Positions 50,163 to 61,060 of a stretch of DNA of 64,000 nt are shown here, piece after piece. The notes under the pieces are model-generated. The model had not been told where the DNA came from. It saw only the letters and a program-made list of their open reading frames with translations, and did no database searches. Source of the DNA: Clitopilus passeckerianus (lineage: Eukaryota; Basidiomycota; Agaricomycetes; Agaricales; Entolomataceae); the NCBI GenBank assembly GCA_944990035.1, contig CALYLX010000053.1, positions 1-64,000 of the forward strand, read 5' to 3'. The position numbers were made by a program, and so were the translations under genes. Within the stretch, counting starts at the first letter, position 1; each line of letters begins with the position of its first letter.

Positions 50163-51190
50163 ATGTCTTTCGTCAACTATACCACCATGGCATCATTCGC
50201 TGGACAAAAGCGGTCCACACCAAAGCTCGCTGGCCGAAAGAAGATTGCTGAGGACACTATTGAGCGGTCAGAGGCCATAATCAAAGAACACGAGAAAGAT
50301 GGAGCCACTTCCGAATCAACTTTTGTTGAGGACGATCACCTCTCAGATGAACTCAAGGCCACTGTGGCATCTGGTGATCTGAAGTGTCCAGACTATGAAC
50401 CCTACCCAGTCAAGATCGTCAATTCGGATTCGTACGTCGCAGCAAGGGCGATTTTGAAGGAATTCCCTGGGAATGCAAAGGGGAAGGTTGCGGTGCTGAA
50501 TCTCGCCAGTGATGAGTATCCTGGCGGCGGATGGGTTGAAACTCTTTACAAAACACAGGTATGTGCCCACATTCAACAGAATTTCCCTCAATGGTGACGA
50601 TTGTTATTTGCTACACAGGAAGAGGCGCTATGCTATTCATCAAGCATCTACGCGACTCTCAAACCCTCATACTACCCGTGGCCAAATCTTGGCTCAGGCT
50701 CAGTCGCTGGCATATACTCTCCAGGCGTGGTAATCTTTAAGGACGAGCTCGACCAAGGTTGCGTCGAACTCAAAATCGAAGACAGGCAGATCGTCTCGGT
50801 GATCACCGTGGCTGCGCCCAGGGACCCAAAGCTAACCAGAGGCGGCGAAGGATTCGCTAAAGTGCAGGATTTGGAAGAACTGAGAGGGAAAATCAGGTTG
50901 GTGTACAGAATAGCCGTACGCTATGGGCAGCATTATTTGGCTTTAGGTAGGCCGTCTTCCCCGAGTTCCTTTATGTTGACAAATTATTTGCTTCCGTGTC
51001 TAGGTGCGATGGGCTGTGGTCCATACTTCTGCCTCCTAAGCTCGTTGCCGAAGAGATGAGGAATATTCTGCTCGAACCCGAGTTCAGAGGCTGGTTTCGC
51101 CGTGTCGTGTTCGCGGTTTACAGTACTGCAGAGAATGGCGAAGGGAACTACGGTATCTTCAAGGAAGCTTTCCAAGGCGTGAAGGTTTGA
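50163..51190 (+). pseudogene. Microbial-type PARG, copy 2, with one frameshift near the C-terminus
   Basis: A tandem paralogue of the gene at 48804-49830 with the same exon layout. The ATG at 50163 gives MSFVNYTTMASFAGQKRS. The exon ends YPGGGWVETLYKTQ and the next starts EEALCYSSSIYATLK, so the GGG..QEE site is intact and is again split by an intron. The third exon begins GAMGCGPYFC. Relative to copy 1 one base is missing at about 51030 (TCTGCC against CTGTCC). The frame therefore ends at 51059, whereas KLVAEEMRNILLEPEFRGWF and the C-terminal FKEAFQGVKV continue in another frame to 51190. If real, the deletion removes about 50 residues of the conserved fold after the GAxGCG loop. If it is an assembly indel, this is a second functional PARG. 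Roughly 75-80% protein identity to copy 1 by eye. Confidence 0.8.
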
Positions 51191-51506
51191 ACAATTTCTA
51201 CAATGTATTTGTGTTACCAAATCACAATCCTACATGTGTCTGGTTCGGTGGCCCTGTAGTGATGCATGGATTTTATATCATAAGGGAGGCCTCCTTTGGG
51301 GCCGGGTGTTCGAAGCCAGCAGGGAGCTCATAACGTGGGCCCAGTTTATTCATCCCCGCTATGACAAGAACCCATCCAAACGGATGAACAGTTCGCACTC
51401 AACGACGTATCTCGCTCTCTCAATTGAATCATCGATGTTGATCAACCCAAAAGTATCTATATGGTTACAAGGGCGATGTCCCATCCTACTAGTAGTAGTC
51501 CACTAC
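51191..51506. other. Intergenic region between convergent genes
   Basis: About 315 bases between PARG copy 2 and the secreted basic protein gene. Nothing was recognised. Confidence 0.4.
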
Positions 51507-52347
51507 TCACTTACCCCACGATTTGAGTACTGCTTTCCTGTTTGACTTGGAATTAGGATTCTTGCGCTTCGGTGTGTGTGGCTTTCCCTTCCTTGCCTCG
51601 GCATTCGTCATTTTCCTTCCGTCTGGATGTGTCGATGCGTTGCCAGATTTCTGCGTGCGGAGGTACTCGTTACCGTGTCTATCCTTTGCTGGATGCATGA
51701 TGGAGTGCGTTAGCTCTTTCTCCAGCTGTCAAAGGGTAGGACGTTTTTTGTCAGAAAAGCAGGCAGTGTGTGTGAATGAGAACGTACTCGGTTCGGGCTC
51801 CAGTTACCATTCGTCTTTACGCCTCCGACGGTCGTTTTCCCAGTTGCGCCGTTGATTTGGACCTCAACGTTGTGTTTGCCATCACTAGTTTTTCCTTGAT
51901 AGTCCAGTCGGTGCTATTACGAGGAAACATTAGTAATCCTACAACAAGGATACCTCTAATACGGTAAGGACCTACTCCATCTTGCGGTCGAGCACTGTTA
52001 CTGTTTCCCCTCTGCATCAGCGGTATGAATTGTTCCCTGCTTTTCCTTAACACCGCCGCCTGTCAACTTGTGATTAGGTATATTTTTCACGAAGTTGATG
52101 GCGTCGTTCTTGCTGTATGTGCCGTGGGTGGGGAAGAGTTTCTAGGCGGGTGTGGGTACTTTGAGCGGGGCCAAGGCAATGGAGTTATACTTACCGTGGG
52201 TGCACGAGGGGGGACCTCGTCAAAGAAGTCGCCGTCATAGAGCTCGGACTCCAAATCACGGCCCAGCAAGTCTGAATCTGGCAATGGCGTCGCAGAGACA
52301 AAGAAGGTAGCCAAAGAAGCACAAATAAAGAGAGACTTGAAAAGCAT
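51507..52347 (-). CDS. Unrecognised secreted protein with basic C-terminus
   Basis: The ATG at 52347 starts a clear signal peptide (MLFKSLFICASLATFFVSAT) followed by an acidic propeptide-like segment (DSDLLGRDLESELYDGDFFD). After an intron (donor GTAAGTATAA) the second exon reads LFPTHGTYSKNDAINFVKNI and KLTGGGVKEKQGTIHTADAE. A third exon carries GKTSDGKHNVEVQINGATG and GGVKTNGNWSPN. The last reads SIMHPAKDRHGNEYLRTQK and a Lys/Arg/Asn-rich end, PKRKNPNSKSNRKAVLKSWG, before the stop at 51507. The exon order makes one coherent secreted protein, but the joins between exons 2, 3 and 4 are approximate. The leader, acidic pro-part and basic mature tail suggest a processed extracellular protein. 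I do not recognise a family, and no catalytic site can be named. Confidence 0.55.
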
Positions 52348-53283
52348 GATAGAAGTAAATGCGACCAGCGCAAGTGAGGAGTAGTTTGATGAATTGAGGC
52401 GAACCAGCCGCTGTGGAATTGGAGGAATCATCAAGTCCTGGGAATTATACTTCGGCACGAGTGTATATCTCGAAAAAGACCAGCGGTGTGTCAGATTGAT
52501 GCATCTTTTGCGCTGAGTTACCATTGAATATTGAGCCCTGTAGCAGGCCAACTCGTTGGAAACTATTGAAAGTTGGTCGTCAGTCAGGTTGTGAGAGCGT
52601 CTCAGCCCGTTCACAAGGGGCGAGTGATCCAATCAATTCGAATCTGGCCGATCTGCGCCGAGATCAGCTTGCACTTCCAGTTCAATTTTTCGGGGGTGAT
52701 CCAATGACTTGCCTTTTAGCGTTCTTCGTACTAGTATGGAGACTTCTGTTGAGGATTGATTCCGTTCCATGATATATACGTAGAAATATCGTTCTGATCT
52801 ACTCGATTAGATAACGCACTCATGCGGAAAGCGTCTAGGCTTTCATCCCATAGCGGCCTTGGTGCAAAGTCCCCGTATGTCCGCCGGGGCCCTGTGAGCG
52901 GAAGCAAACTCTAAATTTAATCATGATCAATACTTTATGCACAGCCTCAACGCTGGCTATTCCTGTCCATCATGCTGCTACACGTTTAGTTGCATCTTCA
53001 GAACAGTCTCGTCGCAACCAACCAATTCAATCAAGGCCCAATTCATTGGTATTTATACGGCGCCCGTCGATGCTCATTTGTACGAACTCTGCCCTGTTAC
53101 CGACGATTTAGCCTTCTGCCACAGGGGGTTCTCCCGACACAGTGCTACTTAGTAGAATAGTTTCATCGGAAAACATCTCATCAATGATGCTGATGGTAGT
53201 TTATGCGCCCTTGCTTGGCCATCCATATCTTTGAGTACTTTTTCCAACACCCTCCATTTCAACACCCACCAATCTTCGAAGCC
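52348..53283. other. Intergenic region
   Basis: About 940 bases between divergent genes (secreted protein on the minus strand, F-box relic on the plus strand). No supported gene, RNA or repeat. Confidence 0.4.
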
Positions 53284-56104
53284 ATGACCACCTCGACGCC
53301 GGGGTCGTTCACCGAACTCTTCCCAGAACTCTTTTCTATTATCTCAGCTCACTTACCTTTATCCATCCGTGTTCCGACCCTGCTCTCGCTCGCGCTTACC
53401 TGCCACCATTTTCATGACGTCGTCATCCCACACATTCTCTACCAGAACATACGCCTAGTTGGCGATGGACAGACCTTACCTGCGCTTGAATTGTTCACTA
53501 CAGCAGCAAAATAAGTAATCGAGAATGGAGTATATGAGAAATGAAACACGTCACCTAGCCATTGCGTTCACTACCTCTGCATCGATTCCGACGATTCAGC
53601 CTCGGATCGTGAATCGTCAACTTGCCTCGAACAACTTCGAAAGTTGATGGATGTCAATGGACTTGAGAATCTCACGTCGTTGACCCTTCACCTAGCAGGC
53701 TTGCACGTTTAGGGTGAACCACCAACCTTACCCGCAGCATTCCGGAACAATTTGAAGACAAAGTGTCCAGATCTCAAAGAAATCAATCTGACAGGCGTAT
53801 CTCAGCATCAAGGGACTGAATGGATACAGTCCGAACTATTCACTATTGAGGTGAGCATGTACAACCGACATTTTTGAGCTCTCGTTCTAAGGCACTGATT
53901 ATTCCACAGGGACTTACCAGCATTCGACTAGAAGGCGACCTCATAGGATGTAAGTGACCTATTCTGATGATTCAAAAAGGCAGAACTGAAGCTCCAAGTT
54001 GACCCGACACAGAAAACACCTCGACCCTTATACAGTTCGATCTTTCGAACCTTCCTCCGTCCTTGCATACTCTCGAGCTACATTTGGCGGACCCTTGCCG
54101 GCTAGCAGGCGTTGATGCCACAGGGCTATTATCATCCGTTGAAGAGGCGTGCGGGTAATGAAAGGGGAAAGGTGAGCTCAAATGCGATCGGGATCGCACT
54201 AAACTAACCAAACCCAGCCAAAACCCACTACCTCAAGTTCGTGGGGCTTAGATACAATCAATATCACACTGTCACACCTCGCGAAGACCGTAAATAGGGC
54301 TCCGGGAATGTAATAGGTCGTAAAATCAATATATTTGTATCAGTCAAGTAACAATGGTCCCGCGCACGGCGACCGTAATCCAACAAATCAACAAGACGGG
54401 AGTTCACGCAGCCTCAACCGCCGAGATCACTACACAACGAGAGCCTAAGAATGAACTGAACACAGTGTCACTCCGAGCAACTAGCTGCCAATAACCTGAG
54501 ATTCAATCTAAGAAATACAGGAGCTTTTATACCTACTCTACATGGTCTGTGCATCGTTTCTATATCTAGAAGTATGTATAATCAAATGATAAAAATAGTA
54601 TGTCCCATATGAATCTGGTTCTCGAGCATAAGAAGAGTTTATGCAAAGATCTACGAAAATGTACTGAAAAGGAAATACAGCCCGTTTGGATCGGAGCCAA
54701 GACCTCGGGAACTCGGCAGAGCGTCCTAAGGATCTTGCGTCACCTCGAGAAACCGCCGTTAACCATGTGGTTCCATGAAATTCCTTACAAATTTCACGGA
54801 AAACATATCAGACGAGCATTGTCGGCCTTGGACTTTGACCTGCCGGACCGGCAACGTCCACCAGATTTACCGAGCCAATGAGAGCTCGAAGCTGTCTCGC
54901 GCATCATCGGACATTCAAGTTGCACTGCCACTTTCTTCAAGGCGAAGGGTTGTGTCCTGTTTTTCTGGGTATAGTCGGACTCGTTTCGCGTGGATCTGGC
55001 ATATTTAGGGCACTCGTAGGTACAGGAGGACTGTAGAATACTACAGAAATGACATATTTCGCGTAAATATATGTGTATTTACGGCGGAGCCGTGTCACCG
55101 TCTTTCCTAACCTTCGCACACTTATACTCGATCATTTTGAGGTTCCCATGCAATCGTCGACGAGTCAATTCTGGAAAGCACACCCCGATCTGGAGAGAAT
55201 CGAACTCTGGAGGGGCGTGAAAGGAGCCTGGTTCGACGGCTTTGAGGATGGAATGCTGCCCAACTTGAAGAGTTTCAAGGTAGGCATGCTACTGACCTGG
55301 ATAGCTGACTCATAATACGGAATAATAGAGTGATTTCGCTTCAGCTCGCGCTCTCCTCCCTCATGTCGCTCAATATCTCGTTGCCCTGTGTGTGATAGAT
55401 ACCTACAACGCTCAAGCGCCATATCTACTCCGAGCTATTCCACCCAATAGTGCTTTGCCTGCCCTTCGAAGCCTCGGCATCCACCGAAGGCAATCCGGGA
55501 ACAGCTCAAAGCCTTTTGAAGGACATCGTTGGCGAGAGGACGAGAACGGAGGCGTCACGGAAGTCCCTGTGCAAAAGGCAGCAAGAAGATTCGACGGGAA
55601 CTATCTCATGAATGTGGCGAAGGCCGCGCCAAACCTCGAGGAGTTGGAGCTCATGGGTGATAGCGACGATTCTATTGTGAGTAGACGTTACCTTCTTTTC
55701 CTCTGAGAGGCGCTAATCTGTCATTCTAGGATTCGATCACCGCTTCGCTTTCACGTCTTCACAAACTACAACGCCTTACTTTATCCGGTCCCCTCAACTC
55801 CTACAACGCACCGTTCTTCAAATCATCCTATAACTGGGAAGATTATGCCCGTTGGGACATTGGTGGCGTTCCTGAGAAGCAGTACGGAAAGTATGGACCG
55901 GCTTCGTTCGAACAGGCAGCACAGGATTTAGCTGATGGATGTCGGACGCTCGAGATAGTGACAATAGGGAATATGATCGGTGATCTATTGATACAAGATG
56001 GGATAAGTGGGAGGGTTGTCAGAGAGACCAAAGGAGGTCCCGTGAAGCAGGTGCGGAAGATCCAAGCTTGGGGTAACATCATTGGCAGGGAGGATGAATG
56101 GTAA
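53284..56104 (+). pseudogene. F-box/leucine-rich-repeat-like protein, decayed
   Basis: The ATG at 53284 opens an F-box-like start: FTELFPELFSIISAHLPLSI, then VPTLLSLALTCHHFHDVVIP and HILYQNIRLVG. The frame then meets a stop (about 53512) and TAG at 53710-53712, although LRR-like text continues: ENLTSLTLHLAGLHV, CPDLKEINLTGVS, LTSIRLEGDLIG and LPPSLHTLELHLADP. After a poorly matching stretch (about 54240-55080) it resumes as FPNLRTLILDHFEVPMQSS, HPDLERIELWRGVKG, LPALRSLGIHRRQSG, APNLEELELMGDSDDSI, LSRLHKLQRLTLSGPLN and a C-terminal domain ending AWGNIIGREDEW. F-box proteins recruit substrates to SCF ubiquitin ligases. The 3' half is open across introns, but the stops upstream make the full gene unlikely to work. 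Confidence 0.6.
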
Positions 56105-58674
56105 AAATATAATACTGCACCCTATATAGAGATGAAGGATAGACGATATGGAGTAGTAGCCTGGATGATCCTCAGCCTTGCCTCGAGGTATTACTTGAAC
56201 AGGAAATTGGCTCTAGTTGAGGCTTGTGCCAACACTACCCATAGATCTAGCTGAGAGTAAATACTTACTTGAGCAGACTCTGTCATCCTTGTATACATAA
56301 TTCAGCTGGAGTAGCACGGCTTATGCGTCGAAAACAAACTTGTGGTCTGGGGTTGAGGGGTATTTGTATCAAGCTTTGCCGTCGTCATGGGCCAGAGAAA
56401 AGCCTGGTGGCAGAACATTGTCCGACCTAGAACAAACCTTACTGCACATTCCAGCGGGCGCTTGTCAGGTTTCAAAGCAGAATGCGGCTTCTCTGCCATG
56501 GGACATGCGCCTTTGGTGGGGATGCTTATGTCAGCGTGTCCTAGGGACATGGCGGGGTTGGCGGGGTTGCAAAGAGGCAGTCGGTCGTCGTTGGACTTGG
56601 ACGCGTTCTGCAGGGGGAGTTCAGTAATGGGCGGGGTCTTAAACACGGTAGCCGAGTAGACAGCGTACATAGCCGCCCGAGAGCAAGAGAGATGGCCAGA
56701 ATCCGATCGAAATTGACCAGTCAGGGTCCATTTACACAAGCGCGCGTGTCCCAGCAGCCCAAAAAATCGAGCTATGCCATGGGACACGCGCCTCAGCCAG
56801 ACCTCCAGCCAAAATCTTCATGTCCCATGGCTTGCGAAGTGTGTTCTGGAGCCCTGGGACACGCCGGTTAACGACCTTAAGGGTCTGATTTTGATGCAAT
56901 CGAAGGGACCAACTGCTTTCTGCTCGAAAACTCGCGTTTTTGAGCCATTTCTTCGCTCATTTCCTTCAAATTCTCCTCAATACATACAATATCACACTAT
57001 ATATACGTGTACCCATTTTAAGATGCACCATTTCTTCCATGTCAGAACACCTCAATCGCGTCAGGAGTCCTCCCTCCTTCTTCCCTCTCGAGCTTTGCCG
57101 CATTTGGATGCTGACTCATCCTGCCAAACACTGCCGCTCTCTCGCGCTTCGTGTCCCAACGCGTTCTACATAAAGCTCTACATAAAGGTTGCGAGTCCGA
57201 TGTGGGGAATGGTCTGTGTCAAACCCCGCTTTAGGTTCCGATTCCGATGTTACCTCCAAAACCAGACTTGCTTGACGTTGGACTATCTTGCCGCAACCAA
57301 CAGCAACGTGAATCTAGCCATTCTTCCACCAAGCATCTCCCTCTACTCTATATGTCGCCAATCAAGACGCAACAATCTTCGTTCTACATGCTTTCGGGGT
57401 CTATCGTACCGGAAAGTGTGAATAAAAAATGCGATCCATTGGTCCATTGACTGGCCTGACCTGACTTGACCCTTAGCTCCCTAGTTTCAGTGTCTTCTCC
57501 TGGAGCAGGATAAATTCAGGGGATGATAATGGAGGTCGTGCCGGCTCTGCCTGCCGGTGGCGTGCTCGCTCTCTCCTCAATCTCGGAAAGCTACATTCTC
57601 CAAAAGTGTGTGTGCTATTTTCGATCTGGCCCCAACACGGCCTCTTCGGTATGAAAACACGCCGTTACTGTGTTTCTGGTGGGTGACTACTACTAGGAAT
57701 CCGTACTTCTACCTCCATCTGGGGCGGTTTTCACACACATTCGTTCCACCTCATGTTTGTTTCGGTCATCTCAATTGCCTGATCATCCGAGTCACATTCA
57801 TTCGGGAACGCGCAAGCAATCCTATGTTGGAGCTGGAGTCGCAAGGAACTCATCTCAAGACTCGCAATGACATGGCCATGGCAAAGGCATTTCTATGCTC
57901 ATATTTGGCTGAATCCTCATTCTGCCCTGCTCTCAAGCTGGCTACGACCCGGAGATGGCGCCTATGTTCAAGTTCCCCGGATTTCTGCCTGAGAACAACG
58001 GAAGGTCTTTTCGTGATTGATAAAACTACCTTTACCTCTCGCAACCCATCATCTCTGGAGTTCGGGACGACAGATTATGACAGCCTCCCGCACTCTGTCA
58101 AATAAGCTTCTGCTTCCCTCCGGAGCTACTTGCCATTCAGGAGGCTGTATCATCTTTGCCCAGGGCTCCAACACTATTGGTGCGTTTCCAACATCACATT
58201 TGGCGCAATTACGAAGCCCTCCACCAAGCACATTCAACAAAGGTGCCCGATTAATGATTCCTGAACTCAAAATGACAGTGGGTCATGGGTTGGACACTCT
58301 CTCAATCACTTCGCCCCGATGACCCCGGCGAATACATTTCTGCACACTCCAGACTGTGCCTGTTTCCGTTCTAGGGTTTTTGGTGCCACGTTCATACACA
58401 TACGCCAGCGTCTGCAAAGAAACAACTGCGCCATCAAGCGCTTATTTTGACATGGGAGAGGCTGGCGCGGCTGGTCACGGGAACATGCGCAAATCGCGAG
58501 CGATTACCTTGCCGTTCTATGTTACGCTGAATGGATTCCTCCCGAGAAAGTCGGAAATCGAAGTACCCCCTGCAGATGAATATGGAGTATTTATACCTGA
58601 GTGGTAGGTCAGTTCATGTAACTTTTCTCCTTCGATAAACCTTCTAGACACTCATCCTTGCATACAATTTCTCC
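56105..58674. other. Long region without a recognised gene
   Basis: About 2.6 kb. Open frames of 60-215 codons exist on both strands (for example 56302-56787 minus and 56774-57421 plus) but overlap each other and show no known domain or consistent splice structure. The left part (56480-56870) repeats a short motif with core GGGACA(C/T)GC in both orientations. Confidence 0.4.
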
Positions 58675-59483
58675 ATGCCGGAGCCACCTAAAAGGGAGGA
58701 GGCGCCAGCGTATTCAGATGACAAAAATGAGCAGCCGCCAAAATACGCCGGCCCAAACACCGACCACACCTGTAAGTCAAAACGTTTCTTGCAGTTTAAA
58801 GCCTCTACCGACTAACCATGTTTCTCGGTTAGCCTCTTCCAATGACAAATCAGGTGTGTACCGCGCTCCAGTTGGGGTTCACACGGCCTGAGCGAAGACC
58901 CAGAACGCTTTTGGCGCCGAGGGATAGTTCAGGACGCGCTACAGAAGGGTTTCGATCGGCTTTCAAAGCCACCTGACCTCGCCGAATACGAAGAGTTTGT
59001 CGAAAAGTCTCAGAATCTTGAACCTGGATGCGCTGTCTCTAAAACCGTTGGGAATGTGCTGAGTAGGTGACTGTTACTGCGTTTGACCTTCGATCGGTAA
59101 CAGCAGGTATGCCCTTAGTTTCAGGTTGCGCGGCAAGTGACACCACGACCAGTTACAAAGCGGCTACGTCGTATGGCACACGCAATGTAGTTCGTGAGTC
59201 GAGATCACCGTCAACTGCCGTATTGTGCCCCCGAACTATGCTGATTATCCGTTGTCCAGTCGGCGATACGGGGCCCGCGACACTGCTAACCTTAGGACTG
59301 GAGGCCACCCGAAGCCACTACCATTCAAATACAGTGGGTGAGTCGATGTTTGAGTCGGCACCAGCAGTCGTGACTGATCACTACCGTCATACACAGTTTC
59401 CCCTCATGGGGCTTATATTAATAACGAGTTGGTCGAGACCTCGGCCAAGAATCGCGATGATGCCGTCAAACGGATGTCCACTA
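58675..59483 (+). CDS. Unrecognised gene family member 1, built of phase-1 mini-exons
   Basis: The ATG at 58675 starts a Pro/Glu-rich N-terminus (MPEPPKREEAPAYSDD), ended by a GTAAGT donor. A following exon carries DPERFWRRGIVQDALQKGFD and EYEEFVEKSQNLEPGC, ending at 59062. Three short exons follow, each in phase 1 and a multiple of three: 59104-59193 (90 nt, SGCAASDTTTSYKAATSY), 59260-59337 (78 nt, GPATLLTLGLEATRSHYHSN) and 59397-59483 (87 nt, HGAYINNELVETSAKNRDD). Two of the donors are GTGAGT. The exon-2 join near 58900 is uncertain. The protein lacks a signal peptide and known motifs. It resembles the genes at 60446-61060 and 63573-64000 in the FW-D/N-P-x-V-like block and in exon phase. 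Function is unknown. Its 3' limit is not clear. Confidence 0.45.
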
Positions 59484-60445
59484 GTTCGACTCAGTGATAG
59501 CGTCCTTAGTACATCCGCTTTAAATCGAAACTCATATTGATCTATCTGGCGTAGGGAGAAAGTAGGGTTAATGTCGTAGAAAATCTGGGTGGCGACTGAC
59601 TACATCCGGCCGATCGCCCAGTTATTCATGTTACACCCCTACACCCGAAGCGTCCCCCACGGAGGTGAAGATCGTGGAATGACGGGGCCCATCAAAGTGC
59701 CGGGAATATGCCCCAGATGGTCTAGCCTGCCTAATTTAAGGCCATGCCTAACCACTAGCATTAGGCCTGTTCTGGCAACTTCTACAAGCTCCTGGCACAT
59801 GTGCCAGTTGTGAACCCAATCACATCTATTGATCGTGATAGTGATATATCGTGGTGGCCGGCAGAGCGTGTCCATACGATGGGTCTAGCTATAAGCATAC
59901 ATCGGCCATTTGTGTCAACAGCGAAGGCAACTTCTACTGATACTGACCATTTTGGATCCGCACTCCAGGCCCGAAATAGCCTCAGGTGTCAGACAAGGAA
60001 ATGTGTGTTGTTGCACAGCGAGACCTGAGGCCTAAAGAAACTCAACCTAATTATTCAATATTATAGTACCCCCCTGAACTAGCCAACTGGTGAAGGAGCG
60101 TTGGGGAACTTGTGCGTTCTTAGACGACGAACCCCTTTAATCATCCCTTTCCTCGGAACCACAACGCGTAGGACGAAAGATATATTGCGACCAAAGGCTT
60201 GGAATTCTACCAATTCCTATTTGTTTGGAAATGCCCTAGATTAGAGTAAAGGCTATAGGACGAAGCCATATAAGGTGCGGACATGATGTATAAATAGTGG
60301 AAACATTTCTTGAAATTCTTTCGCATTTTGCTGTGGGTTTCATACTGGACTCGATGCTGGCCGGACCCAGCCGGACCCAGCCCAGAATATAGCACAGCTA
60401 AGTATCAATACGAAGCAGGCTGGACCAAATCCCAGGGATAACACT
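59484..60445. other. Region between mini-exon family members 1 and 2
   Basis: It may hold further 3' exons of member 1 and the 3' end of member 2, but no exon is convincing. It contains a 16-bp perfect palindrome at 59792-59807 and a short tandem (GCCGGACCCA twice) at 60359-60378. Confidence 0.35.
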
Positions 60446-61060
60446 TTCAGTCGAGTTATCTTGGCCAGACTGTGGATATTGACTGATCTTCGACTTACTA
60501 TCGATGAACGATGCGTTTCAGCTAGTCACTTAACATTTAAGAATCATAATTGTATTACCTATGGTGTTACCCACGCGGTGGTCCACGGTTCCTTTCTCTC
60601 CGCGGGTGGCCAGTGTCGTATCCGCACCTCGAGATACTGCCAAGGGAATTAGGCATTAGCGTAGCAAGTCCGTCAATACGGAAGAACTCACCAAAAAGAT
60701 TGTGTGCCATGTATGACTGTGCTTCTCCAGAACTAGTTGTGGTTACTGCAGTGCCGCACCCGGCTACTGCTAATAGTCAGGAAAATCATATGACCGGGGT
60801 AAGGAGGGCCGCCTACCGAGTCTGTTATTCGTTGTGACCGACGAAGCACAACCAGGCCTCACGCTTTGTGTAGCGGCGAGAAACGCGTTGTATGTACTTG
60901 TGTCGTCGTCGCAGGGGCCAAAAGAGGTTGCTAGGCCATGCTGTATGAGGCTCCGAACTTCTGGATCGTCCCAGAAGCTGGAGGAGCTCGTGGGGTGGAT
61001 CAATTCAGATTCAGTAATCGGAAGAGGGTTGGTTCCCTTTTTCAGGTCTGGCCATATGCT
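60446..61060 (-). CDS. Unrecognised gene family member 2, built of phase-1 mini-exons
   Basis: On the minus strand an open stretch (WPDLKKGTNPLPITESELIH) runs into SSSFWDDPEVRSLIQHGLAT and YNAFLAATQSVRPGCASSV, ending at a donor at 60817. Exons 60766-60692 (75 nt, VAGCGTAVTTTSSGEAQSYM) and 60636-60571 (66 nt, SRGADTTLATRGEKGTVDHR) are both phase 1 and multiples of three. A further exon starts at 60521 (ETHRSSIVSRRSVNIHSLAK). The introns are 45-55 nt with GT..AG ends. No ATG precedes the first block in frame, so an upstream exon is missing or the start is lost. The AGC-x-A-x-TTTS element is shared with member 1 (SGCAASDTTTSYK). No domain is recognised. It may be a gene or a recent relic. Confidence 0.4.

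Noticed and set aside
54271..54700. Possible solo LTR beginning TGTCACACC
   Set aside because: No matching ACA end with a 5-bp target duplication, no second copy in the window, and part of the stretch still reads like the surrounding F-box gene.
57033..57173. F-box-like start (SFFPLELCRIW)
   Set aside because: Only a few residues resemble an F-box and nothing downstream supports a gene.
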